Virus record (IMG/VR): IMGVR_UViG_3300046007_000143
Span: 1-35,139 of that record
Reading direction: 5' to 3' (one strand)
DNA from: a virus
Length of the DNA stretch: 35,139 bases
Shown here: one piece after another, positions 23,901 to 32,379 of the stretch
Layout of the letters: every line of letters begins with the position of its first letter
Numbering within the stretch: the stretch's first letter is position 1
The notes under the pieces: generated by a model
Told to the model about the DNA's origin: nothing
What the model saw: the letters and a program-made list of their open reading frames with translations, nothing else
The model's database searches: none
Program-made: the position numbers and the translations under genes

Positions 23901-26900
23901 GCTGAAGGCCGCAAAGTCAGCGCACTGACGCAGCAAGAACTCAAAGACTTTGTAGCCACTCGTGCCAAGGATGTGCAGAGCACCACGCGCCCCGGCGCTA
24001 CCCCGGAAGAGTTGCAACGCACCAGCGCCCAGCCGCAAATGTCGTTGGCGGGGTTTGACGAAGTTGGAGAGCGTACTCAGCGTGCTACACCTAAGAACTT
24101 CCAGAAGATGCTGGACTCCAAGGATGTGCAGGGTATGCGTGCGGCCATTGCAAAAATGCGCACCGACAACATTGAAGCAATTCAAGAAGCCGCACGTAAC
24201 ACCCCGGCTGCGCTGCGTGCATCACGTACCGCCAAAGCTCGTGTAGCGTATAACGCGGCACTTGCACAGGAACAGAAAAACTCTTCAGTTGTCAGTAAGC
24301 TAAAAGCCGTGTTCACAGAAGAGCGTGCGGGCGCAAGAGAAGTTGTTGACGCGCTGCAAAATCAACTTGTTGGTTTGCAAAAAAGAATTGACGAAGTTGC
24401 CGAAGTTCGTTCGATGTTAGGAAAAGAAACAAACGACATGGCGTTGATGATACAAGCGCCAAGTGTTTTGGGGCAGGAAAAAGCACTTCAAAAACGTTTG
24501 AAAGAAACGCAGACTGCTTTGGATTTTGCTAAAGATTTGGTTGTTGCCGTAGACAAACAAAACGCTGCCAGTGCGACGTTGTATGACATGCTCACTAAAG
24601 AAGTCACAACTACTACAGAAGTTCAACGTACTAGAGCGGGTGGATTTAGATCAGCGGGGGGTAAGTTCCAAGCGTTCGAAAAACAGCAGCGGCGGGGCGA
24701 GCAAGCGGTTGAGGATGCGCGTAAAGAGCTAGATGCTGCTGAAAGGGCGGAGCGTGAAGCTGCCGTAGAGGTTAAAGAAACTAAGTCGGTACAGTCAGAG
24801 TTCCGCGATGCGGCGCAACGTGCTCGTGAAGGTTTGGACTTGCCCGGACTGCGCAGCACGGTTGATACGACCAAGATGCGGACGCAGATTAGCAACATCC
24901 GCAGCGCTATGGGATCGCTCGATGCTCAACTCAATGCGGAAACAGACCCCGTTAAGAAAGCAGCTATCCAAGCAAAGATAGACGCTACGGCGGCTAAGCT
25001 AGAAACTGTTTACGCGGACGCCCCGCGTATCACGACGGCTATTGCTGAAAAAGACCAGCTCTTGTTTGAGCAGACGTTTGACGACGTTCATATTGCCGCT
25101 TACGACAAGCAGATGGCCAAGGCACGCATCAAGGGCGGCGAGTACGGCCCCGCACTAGCCAGCCGCAAACAAGGCGCAGTTGCGCGAAGCGGCCCGTTGA
25201 CGGTACAGACCGGCGAGAAGCGTGCAACTCCGGCAACTGAAATGGCCGGTAGCGCTCTTGAACGCGTTGCGCAGGAACGTGCCGCGCTGCGTGAGTTGGA
25301 AGACCGCGTTGCGTTCTTGCGCAAAGAAGGCAAAGATAAAGTTAAGGGGCGGCTGACGGATGCCTTTAAAGCGCTGCAAGAGAAAGTTGCAAAACAAAAA
25401 GCGGTTGTTGCAGAAACGGAAGACGCACAGAAAGCCCTCGTTGCTGCTGTGCGCGATGTAAGTAAAGAAGGACGTGAAGCACGCAAAGAAACGGGCGGGA
25501 CTGAAGGCGGGCGATTCCCTGAACGTCGCGCAGGAAATGTTTTGTTCCGCACAACCACTCGTGGCGGTCCTACGTTGGCTACCGAAGAAGTGTCAGATAT
25601 TGCAGATCGCATCACCGCTGACTGGAAGAACGCTCCTGAAATTGTTGTAGTGGCAACGGAGAACGAACTGCCGCTGCGCATATTGGGGCAGCTTGTCAAG
25701 CGCGAAGCCACCAAAAACACGCCCGGCTTGTTTGATATTCCAAGTGGCAAAGTGTATTTAATTGCCAGCAATCTTCGTAGTGCCCAAGATGTGGTGCTTA
25801 CGGTTGCGCACGAAGCAACAGGCCACTACGGTCTGCGCGATTTACTTGGCGGCGACTACACCCGCACGATGGACAGCCTCTACGCAGGCAACCCGGATGT
25901 GCGTAAAAAAGCCGACGCGAAGCTGTCAAAAGAACCTGAACTAACTCAGCAGGTTGCCGTTGAAGAAGTGCTGGCCGACATGGCCGAGACGGGCGGTGTT
26001 ACGCCCGCTGAGAAAAGCGCCTTGCGCCGTATCTACGATGTTCTTCGTAACTGGTTCCGCACCACCTTCAAGCTGCCAAACGTCACCGATGCGGAAGTCC
26101 AACAGCTTGTTGCCAACGCCCGCAAGCAGGTCATTGAGGGCGGCGAGAAAGCAGAAGGCATGGCACCGAGCGGCGAAATACTGCGCCGCACTAAACAGAC
26201 GGAGCCAGCTAACGCACTTGAAGCGCTGGCGCGGGACATTACAACACAGCCCAAAACATTTAAGGAAAAGCTTGGCAGCAATTTTGCACTGCAAACCGAA
26301 ATGCAAGCCGTGGACATGCGTGCCGGTTTGCGCGAGACGCTCCGCTTTGGAGACGACAGTCTGTTTACCCAAGCCATGTACCATGTGCGCAAGGCCGAGC
26401 AAAAGATGGCGCAGATGTTCACGGTCATGAATAGCGGCCCGTTGGTGTCGTACAAAGACGAGAAAGGGCTTGTCGGCTACCGAAGCTCTAACCAGAACAG
26501 CGCTCGTGATGTGTTCGATGCCATCGCTGACATACCTGTGGACGACCCGCAGTTGAAAACCAACATCGCACAGGCGTATCTAGTTGCTATCCGCGCAAAC
26601 AACAAAGGGCTGTCGAAACTGGACCTCGGTGAACTGGGCGTTACACAAGAAGCCCTTGACGCTGCCTTGGCCGCTGCCGATGCCGACCCTGCCCTGAAAA
26701 CCGCACTGGAGACCGTGCGCCGCAAGTACAACGCTTACAACAAGGGCTTGATTGAGTTTCTTGCTTCGACTGGCCGCATCTCTAAGAAGACAGCAGCCGA
26801 CTTGCTGAAAGACGGCGATTACGTTCCGTACTACCGTGTGCGCGACAACGGCATGGCGGAGCTAAACTTTGGCAACAATGTCACGTTCAACGTGGGCGAC

Positions 26901-28841
26901 ATCCGCCGCCAGCCATACCTTGCGGAGCTTAAAGGTGGCCAGACCAAGTTGCTGCCCCTGAACGAAGCCATTCAGCAAAACACATTGTTGCTGACGGACA
27001 TGGCGCTGACCAACAATGCTGCGAAGAGCGTTGCGTACGGTTTGCAAGCGCTGGGCAAAGGCATGGGTCCAGTCGATCCCAGAACAGGCAAGCCTAGCAA
27101 CTTGATGCCAATTAAAACTGGTCCGGGTCCTGCTGACGCACGCACCATTCGTTTCTTCCAAGAGCCTGACCCAAGCGACCCGAAAGACACAGGCGAGCGC
27201 CACTTGCTTGTCAATACCAAAGGCACCGCAGCCGAAGGCATCCCCGCCGAGCTGGTCGTGCAAAGCCTGGAAGGAGCAAGCCTTGCGCTTCCCGGATTCC
27301 TCAAGCTGGGCGGAGCTGCTGCCGATCTGCTGCGTGCTGGTGTGACGCGCACGCCTTTGTACATTGCCCGCAAACTTGTTCGTGAGCCGATGGCTGCGGC
27401 CTTTACGGGTGGTCTGAACACCAACGCGTTCTCGGCGGTCTTCAAAGCAGGTGCTGAGTTTGTACGCATGAGCCGTGGCACTAGTGACGCACAGGTTAAA
27501 CTGATCGAGAAGGGCTTGATTCAGTCCAATATTTTCGCAGGCGACATGTCTGACATGAAGAAGATGGCTCTTCAGCTTGCCAGCGGCAAAGACCAGAGCG
27601 CATTCGACAAAGTACTGGCCGCAGCCGACCGATACGCAATGCGTGCTGATGCTGCCACACTGGCGCTGGTACTCAAGAACGCTGAAGAGAACGGGCTGTC
27701 AGAAGTCGAAGCCGACATGATGACGATGGAGTCGATGAACTTCTACAAGCGTGGGCTTTCGCCTACGCTGCAATACGCCAGCCGTTTGATCCCGTTCTTC
27801 AACGCGCAGATTCAAGGTCTGAACGTGTTGGTTAAAGCTGCACGGGGCAACATGCCGTTCGAGGAGCAGCAGCAAATCAAGCGCAAGTTCTTCAACAACG
27901 CCATGCTGCTAATGGCTACGGGTCTTGTGTACGCAATGGCGATGGAGGACGACGAGACCTTCCGCAACGCCCGCCCACGGGACAAGTACTCCAACTTCTT
28001 CCTGCCTATCCCGTTTGTGGATGAGCCAGTTAAACTGCCCATTCCGTTTGAAGCCGGTTACTTCTTCTCGCTGGCTGTGGCTGCCGTTGACGGTATGCGT
28101 GCCGAGACCGATGGCAAGGCGCAGTTTCAAGCGCTGCGTGACTTGTTTCTAGGTTCTATTCCCGGCTACTCGTCAATGGGCATTCCTCAACTTGTTAAAC
28201 CGGCGTTTGAAGTATGGGCCGACAAGAATTTACTGACAGGTGCCCCCGTGGAACCTCGCCGTTTGCAGGGCGTCAACATTGAGGAGCGGTACCTTGCGAC
28301 CACCACAGAGCTTGCCAAACAGATGAGCAAGGCGGTGCCAATCCTGTCGCCTGTTCAGATCGAGCACATTGTGCGCGGGTATCTGGGCGTGCTGCCCTTG
28401 GTGGCTGCGGCGGGAGCCAACAGTTTGTTTGAGGGTGAGAAAAAGGCGGAGAAACCCGAAAGCCGTGCGTCTGAGTTACCGTTGATTGGCACCGCGTTCC
28501 AAAAAAAGTACGGTGGTGGCGATGCCGACGTGGTATACCGCGAAGCGCAAGACGCCATTGAGGCTCGCAACACATTTAACAAGATGCTCAGAGAAGGCCG
28601 CAGAGAAGACGCCGTTGCTTACCGCGAGGAGAACAAGGCTGATCTAGCTATGGCTTCCGCTGCGGGGCAGTATCGGCAAGTGGTTGGTCGCATCAACGAG
28701 GACATCCGCCGCACGCAAGATCGCACTGACTTGACACCACAAGAAAAACGCATCCGTCTGGATGCGCTGGATAAAGCCAAACAGGAACGCGCCGATGCGT
28801 TTATTAGTCTTTCACGCAAAGTGGCGGAGCGAACAAGCTAA
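20988..28841 (+). CDS. giant polyvalent virion protein with zinc metallopeptidase and LPD38-like region
   Basis: This 2,617-residue protein has an N-terminal domain (1-50) and an Ala/Gly-rich hydrophobic segment at about 118-165 suited to membrane insertion. Long charged helical stretches (about 290-620 and 1030-1540) are likely coiled coils. It contains a zincin motif HEATGH (H1608, E1609, H1612), with E1659/E1660 in VAVEEVLADM as candidate third ligand. The C-terminal part (about 2100-2520) resembles LPD38, a domain of large phage polyvalent proteins, including RAGVTRTPLYIARKLVREP and SRLIPFFNAQIQGLN. Such proteins are thought to be packaged and delivered with phage DNA. The ribosome site is weak (GGTGA). 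No polymerase or transglycosylase motif was seen. Confidence 0.75.
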   Translation: MAKALPLPDGTTVAIREGETPAQTWERAQRMYPEAFGNVEEKAKPTQDTTGFKAAASAGATRLGGEFELLKGKLGVKSETEAQKEYEAAQKRAQERFTPTEKGWTEAPFQKFKETLGGSVPYMVAPAAAGLAALAAPVAAPVAAGLGLLGAGAVSTGQFTGSNLAAQMETGKTLEEASLGKAVGAAIPQALIDTAAMALLPGVGKLFGSVGSKLTAEQAKAIASQTLARTVADYTAKTGMAMGREGVTEVAQQVLERLQAGLEITDPEARKEYIDSFIGGAVLGGAIAPVGRAFERGGAKSQAAAEDRKTKLAASAEEQRVASEAAAKEEAFRNSPDYALKVAEDYAAAEKAKADLLAQKRTIVEGSPTETADKAFNTIITKQLQAQAPELKALGDEYVRLEPTIKDAAEQKRIAALTPEEYSLEQMKQVSVPEGVSTTTGEQEKAAPPEDAYVADRIALAKDQTNDTADVGDYVDYLMANQRMAQSIVENQTALPGLNREEQNAVRGGLKLQLQEVARQRAAAAQAGTAASQARVGTVEEEEQAAIEEQRRADEAEATRMGTERADAERQVRIAPEVEGIQRLGKAPEGTWSSANADAIFRSMYQKQADEKQVDKLLSTLPMRSISTPGQIYSGMGFEAASRRDLLTRMAVAKAHAGVEDVTQLRQELAALDSRPAQNTDIAERLPGEGVLPEAEKKTIAAEKHADWQSQTLREFIRFLQDRKQGKVRGTLRANREERLAKASVEFKEAFAKSHLEEIGARLDAFGLPPLTAVEKKIAEGRVMRNLNELEQRWGEAPAKAPAGQKAFAAPVQAVEVLQEQIRSGMFKTINDAAERINLSRRGDKAGKTRTAEGGARIATPDELKLRAESTVPKDDKRIATELATQLRDTLDQRTYATPEQPSPAGKGGSNRADMALTFGAQERGMRADIASRAESLDEDTKDFVRLAADTLDQIEDKALITRLKEGLQDVAEGRKVSALTQQELKDFVATRAKDVQSTTRPGATPEELQRTSAQPQMSLAGFDEVGERTQRATPKNFQKMLDSKDVQGMRAAIAKMRTDNIEAIQEAARNTPAALRASRTAKARVAYNAALAQEQKNSSVVSKLKAVFTEERAGAREVVDALQNQLVGLQKRIDEVAEVRSMLGKETNDMALMIQAPSVLGQEKALQKRLKETQTALDFAKDLVVAVDKQNAASATLYDMLTKEVTTTTEVQRTRAGGFRSAGGKFQAFEKQQRRGEQAVEDARKELDAAERAEREAAVEVKETKSVQSEFRDAAQRAREGLDLPGLRSTVDTTKMRTQISNIRSAMGSLDAQLNAETDPVKKAAIQAKIDATAAKLETVYADAPRITTAIAEKDQLLFEQTFDDVHIAAYDKQMAKARIKGGEYGPALASRKQGAVARSGPLTVQTGEKRATPATEMAGSALERVAQERAALRELEDRVAFLRKEGKDKVKGRLTDAFKALQEKVAKQKAVVAETEDAQKALVAAVRDVSKEGREARKETGGTEGGRFPERRAGNVLFRTTTRGGPTLATEEVSDIADRITADWKNAPEIVVVATENELPLRILGQLVKREATKNTPGLFDIPSGKVYLIASNLRSAQDVVLTVAHEATGHYGLRDLLGGDYTRTMDSLYAGNPDVRKKADAKLSKEPELTQQVAVEEVLADMAETGGVTPAEKSALRRIYDVLRNWFRTTFKLPNVTDAEVQQLVANARKQVIEGGEKAEGMAPSGEILRRTKQTEPANALEALARDITTQPKTFKEKLGSNFALQTEMQAVDMRAGLRETLRFGDDSLFTQAMYHVRKAEQKMAQMFTVMNSGPLVSYKDEKGLVGYRSSNQNSARDVFDAIADIPVDDPQLKTNIAQAYLVAIRANNKGLSKLDLGELGVTQEALDAALAAADADPALKTALETVRRKYNAYNKGLIEFLASTGRISKKTAADLLKDGDYVPYYRVRDNGMAELNFGNNVTFNVGDIRRQPYLAELKGGQTKLLPLNEAIQQNTLLLTDMALTNNAAKSVAYGLQALGKGMGPVDPRTGKPSNLMPIKTGPGPADARTIRFFQEPDPSDPKDTGERHLLVNTKGTAAEGIPAELVVQSLEGASLALPGFLKLGGAAADLLRAGVTRTPLYIARKLVREPMAAAFTGGLNTNAFSAVFKAGAEFVRMSRGTSDAQVKLIEKGLIQSNIFAGDMSDMKKMALQLASGKDQSAFDKVLAAADRYAMRADAATLALVLKNAEENGLSEVEADMMTMESMNFYKRGLSPTLQYASRLIPFFNAQIQGLNVLVKAARGNMPFEEQQQIKRKFFNNAMLLMATGLVYAMAMEDDETFRNARPRDKYSNFFLPIPFVDEPVKLPIPFEAGYFFSLAVAAVDGMRAETDGKAQFQALRDLFLGSIPGYSSMGIPQLVKPAFEVWADKNLLTGAPVEPRRLQGVNIEERYLATTTELAKQMSKAVPILSPVQIEHIVRGYLGVLPLVAAAGANSLFEGEKKAEKPESRASELPLIGTAFQKKYGGGDADVVYREAQDAIEARNTFNKMLREGRREDAVAYREENKADLAMASAAGQYRQVVGRINEDIRRTQDRTDLTPQEKRIRLDALDKAKQERADAFISLSRKVAERTS

Positions 28842-29035
28842 GCAGCGCGGTCGGGGAGGCGATAGAACCACACCCCGATGATGCCGTCCCGGATGCCCGC
28901 AATAGCGCGGGCATCTCGGTATCTAAGAGCTTGGTTAAGCCCCTTGACGCGCACGGCTTCCGTGTCGAGGCAGGGGACGAAGAACCCCTGCCCGCGTTCA
29001 GTCTTGTCCCACGGGAACTGAATTGAGTAGCTCAT
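28838..29035 (-). CDS. small conserved phage protein, replication module
   Basis: The 65-residue protein opens MSYSIQFPWDKTERGQGFFVPCLDTE and has a basic helical middle (AVRVKGLNQALRYRDARA), ending VWFYRLPDRA. I recognise the FPWDKxxxGQGFFVPCLDxE pattern from small proteins next to replication genes in many phages; function is unknown. GAGAAGG lies just upstream. The start lies inside the end of the primase-helicase gene, so they overlap by 38 bases. The stop overlaps the giant gene's stop in CTAA. Confidence 0.7.
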   Translation of the reverse strand: MSYSIQFPWDKTERGQGFFVPCLDTEAVRVKGLNQALRYRDARAIAGIRDGIIGVWFYRLPDRAA

Positions 29036-31931
29036 GGTCCTTCTCGGTTACAAGGCGTGAAATCTTCAGCACTGCCACGCGCATCTGAGGGCCACGGGTC
29101 TTGGCGGTCATGTCCTTCTTGGAGATTTCCGTCACCTTGAACATGTCCCCAAGCTGGCGCTTGAAGTCAGCGTAGCCGAAGCTCATGTTGGCGCAGCAAG
29201 CCTTGAGCATACTCTGCTCGATGAAGTAGTCGATGTACCCCGGCGTTGTGCCGTGCTCGATGCGCCCCATGATGCGTGAGCGGGTAGTCGAGTCATCGAC
29301 CTCCTTGCCGTTGCCAAGCTCTGCCAGAACGCGGTTGCCCTCGATGTGGCGGATAACGATGAAGTGGCCGTAGTGTTCACGGGTATAGGCGTTCAGGACA
29401 TCTTCAGCGCTGCGGGCGTTGCCCTTGATGTTGTTGCGCATACCTGTGACGATGCCGTGCAGGAACTCAATGATCTTGCCCATGGGGATGTCCACAACAC
29501 CCGCGTGTTCCTTGGACAACAAGATGCCAGCGCCGACCAACTCGGCAATACCCGCCATCCAGAAGCGCTCGTCATTGGTGGCGTCAAACTCTTTGTACAT
29601 GTTCGACACAATCTCGGGCACCAGCGTCTTGAGCATCTCGACGTTCTTGGCCATGTATTCGACCAGCATGTGGCCAGCCACAGCGTAGTTGTGCTGCAAA
29701 GACTTGACGATCTCGATCTCATGCGGCTCCCACTTCAATGGCTGGTCCATGATGAACTCCAGCAAGCGGCGCAGCTCGCCCTCGGATGCGTGGTTGCGGC
29801 CCCCAGTGAGCATGTCCACGGCGTGGGTGTTAGACGACATGATTGCCACGGTCATCCATGTGGACAGGTTCAGGCGCTCTTTGTTGGAGCCGGACTCCAT
29901 GCGCTCCTTGCCACGGCCCTCGGTCATATCCAGCAGGAACTCTGGGAACCACTCGAAGTTGTTGCGGTTCTTGCTGGTGATCTCGTCCGTAATCAACGGG
30001 TTGCTGTTGAGCAGGCCCAAGCGCTGCTGCATGGCTACGGGGGATGTGCCCTTGCCTGTGCGGTAGTGGGTGGGGTGGCCCCAGACGGATGCGGCTGCTT
30101 CCAGCGCCAGCGTCTTGCCCGTGCCGGACTCGGTTGAACCGCAGTGGTAGGTCATGCCGTAGATACCTGTGAAGCGCATCAGTGGCGCTCCAGCACCGGC
30201 AAGCATAACGGCCAAGTGGGCGTACATCTTCTTGTGGATGAGCAGGTTAATGAATGCTCGCCACGCCTCGATGGTGCCGGTCGGCTTGGTGTTTGCCACG
30301 ATGTTCTCCAGCCCCGCCATGGGGACCGAGACAGGCGCTGCTGTCTTGCTGTAAATCTTGCCAGCGAAGACGTAGGTATCGTCTTCTTGCCAGCCATAGT
30401 TTGATGGCACTTTAACGGCTGCCTTGCCGGTACTAGCTTGTTCCACACATGCCCTAACATATTCAAAAAGGTTTTTGTCGTTACCAGCGCCGAAGGCGGC
30501 GATGATGTTTTGTTGAGCCAGCGATTTAACTGTCTCGTCTCTGCTCACTACCGCCCGCTGCGGGATTGTGATTGTTGCTGGCCCCTCGGGTCTGAGCGCC
30601 AGCATGTGAACGGTGTGGTCACCGTTAGTGTTCAGGATGTCAACCACGAACAGGTCGTAAGGCAGGAGCATCACTTGCTTCTTGGATGTGTTGCCGTCGG
30701 CGTCTTCCATCGACTTCTCGGAGAACACGCCGCCCTTGGAGCCGTAGCCGAACCCACGCGGAGGCGTAGGGCGCAGCAGCTTCTTGACCTCGGGGGCAAT
30801 GCTCGGGCTTTCGGACGGGATGACGATCTCAATTTCCTTCTCCTCAGTCTCGACAGCGATCTCTCGCCCAAGCGCCAAGGGGTTGGTAATTTTGCCGAAG
30901 TGTTGACACCCGTCACACACGCCGGGGTTCTCGCTCTCGAACTTCACGCACGGGTACGGCCCCTTGATCTGGGCCTGCTTCTCGCGCATCCGCACCTCGT
31001 CGTAGGGATGCAACTCACTGAGCCACACCGCTGCGCGGTCGCCGTCCGAACACTTCTGGGCAATGCTCAACCAGCCACGCCAGAGCGGCTCCATGCCGTC
31101 ATCTTCTGCGTTCTCAACGAAGTGCTTGAGCTGGGCGCAGCCGATACCCTTCTTGGTCTTCAGGTAGATCGTGCCGAACTTGGTCGTGCTGTTCTCGAAC
31201 AGCTTGGCTCCGGCCATCGTTGCTGGTACAGCAGGCGCTGCATCTGGGCGCTTACCCGGCAGACCCAACGCGGACGTTGCCGATACTGGAGCAATCGTAG
31301 TCAGCTTGGCCGCAATGGCTTGGCTGATGGTGTCGAAGTCGAACCTGTCACCCTCGGCCAGCAGCTTGACCTGCTTGGGTTCACCATACTTCCACGACCC
31401 GTCATCGTTCTTCTTGAAGTTAAACGTGTCAGGGATGCGCAGAACTCGGGCGGCGTCCGCCGTCACAGTCATATCGATGTTGAGCTTTTGCTGCTTGCAC
31501 AGGCGCTTCAAGTTCTCGGCAGTGGGCTTCCACACAGCCACATCGATGTCTTCGGTGAGCGGCCAGTAGCAGTGCAACCCGCCGCCAGAGAACACGATCC
31601 ACGGAGCACCAAGCGCGTCCAAGCCAGTATCGGCAAGGAACGCACCAAGCGCCAGTGCAGCTTGCTTCTTGGAGGCGTAGCCGTCCATGTCGATAAACAA
31701 AGACTTGATGAAGCGTGCGTTCTCCGCAGTGCGCTTGCCTGCTGTCTCAAACGTAGCCAGCGCGAAGTAAACATCCTGCTGCGCTTCGACCCAGCCTTCT
31801 ACGGCAGGTGTGATCTCTTCCAGAGCGTTGACATATACGTGCTTCTTTTTGTTTTTGCTGAATCCTGCCGCACAGTAAACCCCTGTAGTCGGGGACGGCA
31901 GAACAACCGCAAGGAATTCAAGCGGGGTCAT
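28998..31931 (-). CDS. AEP-type primase-helicase
   Basis: This 977-residue fusion combines two replication activities. Residues 75-175 hold archaeo-eukaryotic primase motifs: FIDMDG (D81/D83), SGGGLHCYW (115-123), and D153 followed by RVLRIPDTFNFK. A Cys/His cluster (C329, C340, C343, H345) may bind zinc. The C-terminal half has a Walker A motif GSTESGTGKT (598-607, K606) and an acidic LITDEIT segment (Walker B candidate), as in phage DUF927-like or D5-like helicases. It would synthesise RNA or DNA primers and unwind the fork. AAGGA precedes the ATG. No separate primase or replicative helicase is visible, so this is probably the main fork enzyme. Confidence 0.85.
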   Translation of the reverse strand: MTPLEFLAVVLPSPTTGVYCAAGFSKNKKKHVYVNALEEITPAVEGWVEAQQDVYFALATFETAGKRTAENARFIKSLFIDMDGYASKKQAALALGAFLADTGLDALGAPWIVFSGGGLHCYWPLTEDIDVAVWKPTAENLKRLCKQQKLNIDMTVTADAARVLRIPDTFNFKKNDDGSWKYGEPKQVKLLAEGDRFDFDTISQAIAAKLTTIAPVSATSALGLPGKRPDAAPAVPATMAGAKLFENSTTKFGTIYLKTKKGIGCAQLKHFVENAEDDGMEPLWRGWLSIAQKCSDGDRAAVWLSELHPYDEVRMREKQAQIKGPYPCVKFESENPGVCDGCQHFGKITNPLALGREIAVETEEKEIEIVIPSESPSIAPEVKKLLRPTPPRGFGYGSKGGVFSEKSMEDADGNTSKKQVMLLPYDLFVVDILNTNGDHTVHMLALRPEGPATITIPQRAVVSRDETVKSLAQQNIIAAFGAGNDKNLFEYVRACVEQASTGKAAVKVPSNYGWQEDDTYVFAGKIYSKTAAPVSVPMAGLENIVANTKPTGTIEAWRAFINLLIHKKMYAHLAVMLAGAGAPLMRFTGIYGMTYHCGSTESGTGKTLALEAAASVWGHPTHYRTGKGTSPVAMQQRLGLLNSNPLITDEITSKNRNNFEWFPEFLLDMTEGRGKERMESGSNKERLNLSTWMTVAIMSSNTHAVDMLTGGRNHASEGELRRLLEFIMDQPLKWEPHEIEIVKSLQHNYAVAGHMLVEYMAKNVEMLKTLVPEIVSNMYKEFDATNDERFWMAGIAELVGAGILLSKEHAGVVDIPMGKIIEFLHGIVTGMRNNIKGNARSAEDVLNAYTREHYGHFIVIRHIEGNRVLAELGNGKEVDDSTTRSRIMGRIEHGTTPGYIDYFIEQSMLKACCANMSFGYADFKRQLGDMFKVTEISKKDMTAKTRGPQMRVAVLKISRLVTEKDHELLNSVPVGQD

Positions 31932-31945
31932 TAAAGTCCTTGGGG

Positions 31946-32128
31946 TTACACGAACAGGTCGAGCTGCTTTTCGTCGCGGACAGGGTGTTCGTTGATGGGC
32001 GCTATGCGGCAGAAGCGTGAGTACAGTTCAAACTGGAGGTCAGTAGGCAGACCCGCCATAGTCCACTGGTTGTCGCAAGCCAAGATCAGCTCGCGGTTGC
32101 TCAGGCTTGAAGGTTGTAGTGATGACAT
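31946..32128 (-). CDS. 60-aa protein ending in a beta-clamp-binding motif
   Basis: ATG at 32128 is preferred because GGGG lies about seven bases upstream; an ATG at 32140 would have GAGG too close. The protein has a helical middle (NRELILACDNQWTMAGLPTD) and ends EKQLDLFV. QLDLF at 55-59 fits the bacterial beta-sliding-clamp pentapeptide QL[SD]LF exactly, at a flexible C terminus as in clamp-binding partners. It lies directly upstream of the primase-helicase and just after a helix-turn-helix gene, so a replication role is plausible. The clamp interaction is inference. It overlaps the helix-turn-helix gene's end. Confidence 0.7.
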   Translation of the reverse strand: MSSLQPSSLSNRELILACDNQWTMAGLPTDLQFELYSRFCRIAPINEHPVRDEKQLDLFV

Positions 32129-32379
32129 ATTTTTCCCCATGCCTCGTCGGCAGAGCGTGAATCTTGAAGGAACTTGAGCAGCGTTTCAACGCGGTGCTCG
32201 TACGCAGGGAAGATGTCCCCGCCTGCGAACCAGTTGTATGCGGTCTGGCGTGTGACGCCTAGCGCTATTGAGATGCGAACGACAGAAAAGTTATGGTGAA
32301 CAGCCCAACGTCCGAGCTGATTGCCCGGAGTCTTTGGCGCACGCATAACCATGTCGATTGTTTTTTGTGAGTAAGCCAT
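32101..32379 (-). CDS. helix-turn-helix DNA-binding protein
   Basis: The 92-residue protein contains a helix-turn-helix at about 31-52 (VVRISIALGVTRQTAYNWF), with the spacing of Cro/CI-type or YdaS-like phage regulators. A basic N-terminal segment precedes it (RAPKTPGNQLGRWA) and a helical C terminus follows. It probably controls the replication module. No clear Shine-Dalgarno lies before the ATG (TACCACT), so initiation may be leaderless or weak. An alternative start at residue 10 also lacks one. Direct repeats at 32459 and 32480, upstream of this gene, are candidate operators. Confidence 0.75.
   Translation of the reverse strand: MAYSQKTIDMVMRAPKTPGNQLGRWAVHHNFSVVRISIALGVTRQTAYNWFAGGDIFPAYEHRVETLLKFLQDSRSADEAWGKICHHYNLQA

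Noticed and set aside
20988-28841. Giant protein as an N4-like virion RNA polymerase
   Set aside because: No single-subunit RNA polymerase motifs were found; the visible catalytic signature is HEATGH and the C terminus resembles LPD38.
29346-30137. + strand ORF of 263 codons opposite the helicase part
   Set aside because: Antisense shadow of the same gene; composition is biased (His, Val, Leu) and no motif is visible.
30438-31934. Long + strand ORF of 498 codons opposite the primase-helicase
   Set aside because: It is fully antisense to a gene with clear primase and ATPase motifs, has no convincing ribosome site or recognisable domain, and is best explained as a GC-rich shadow frame.
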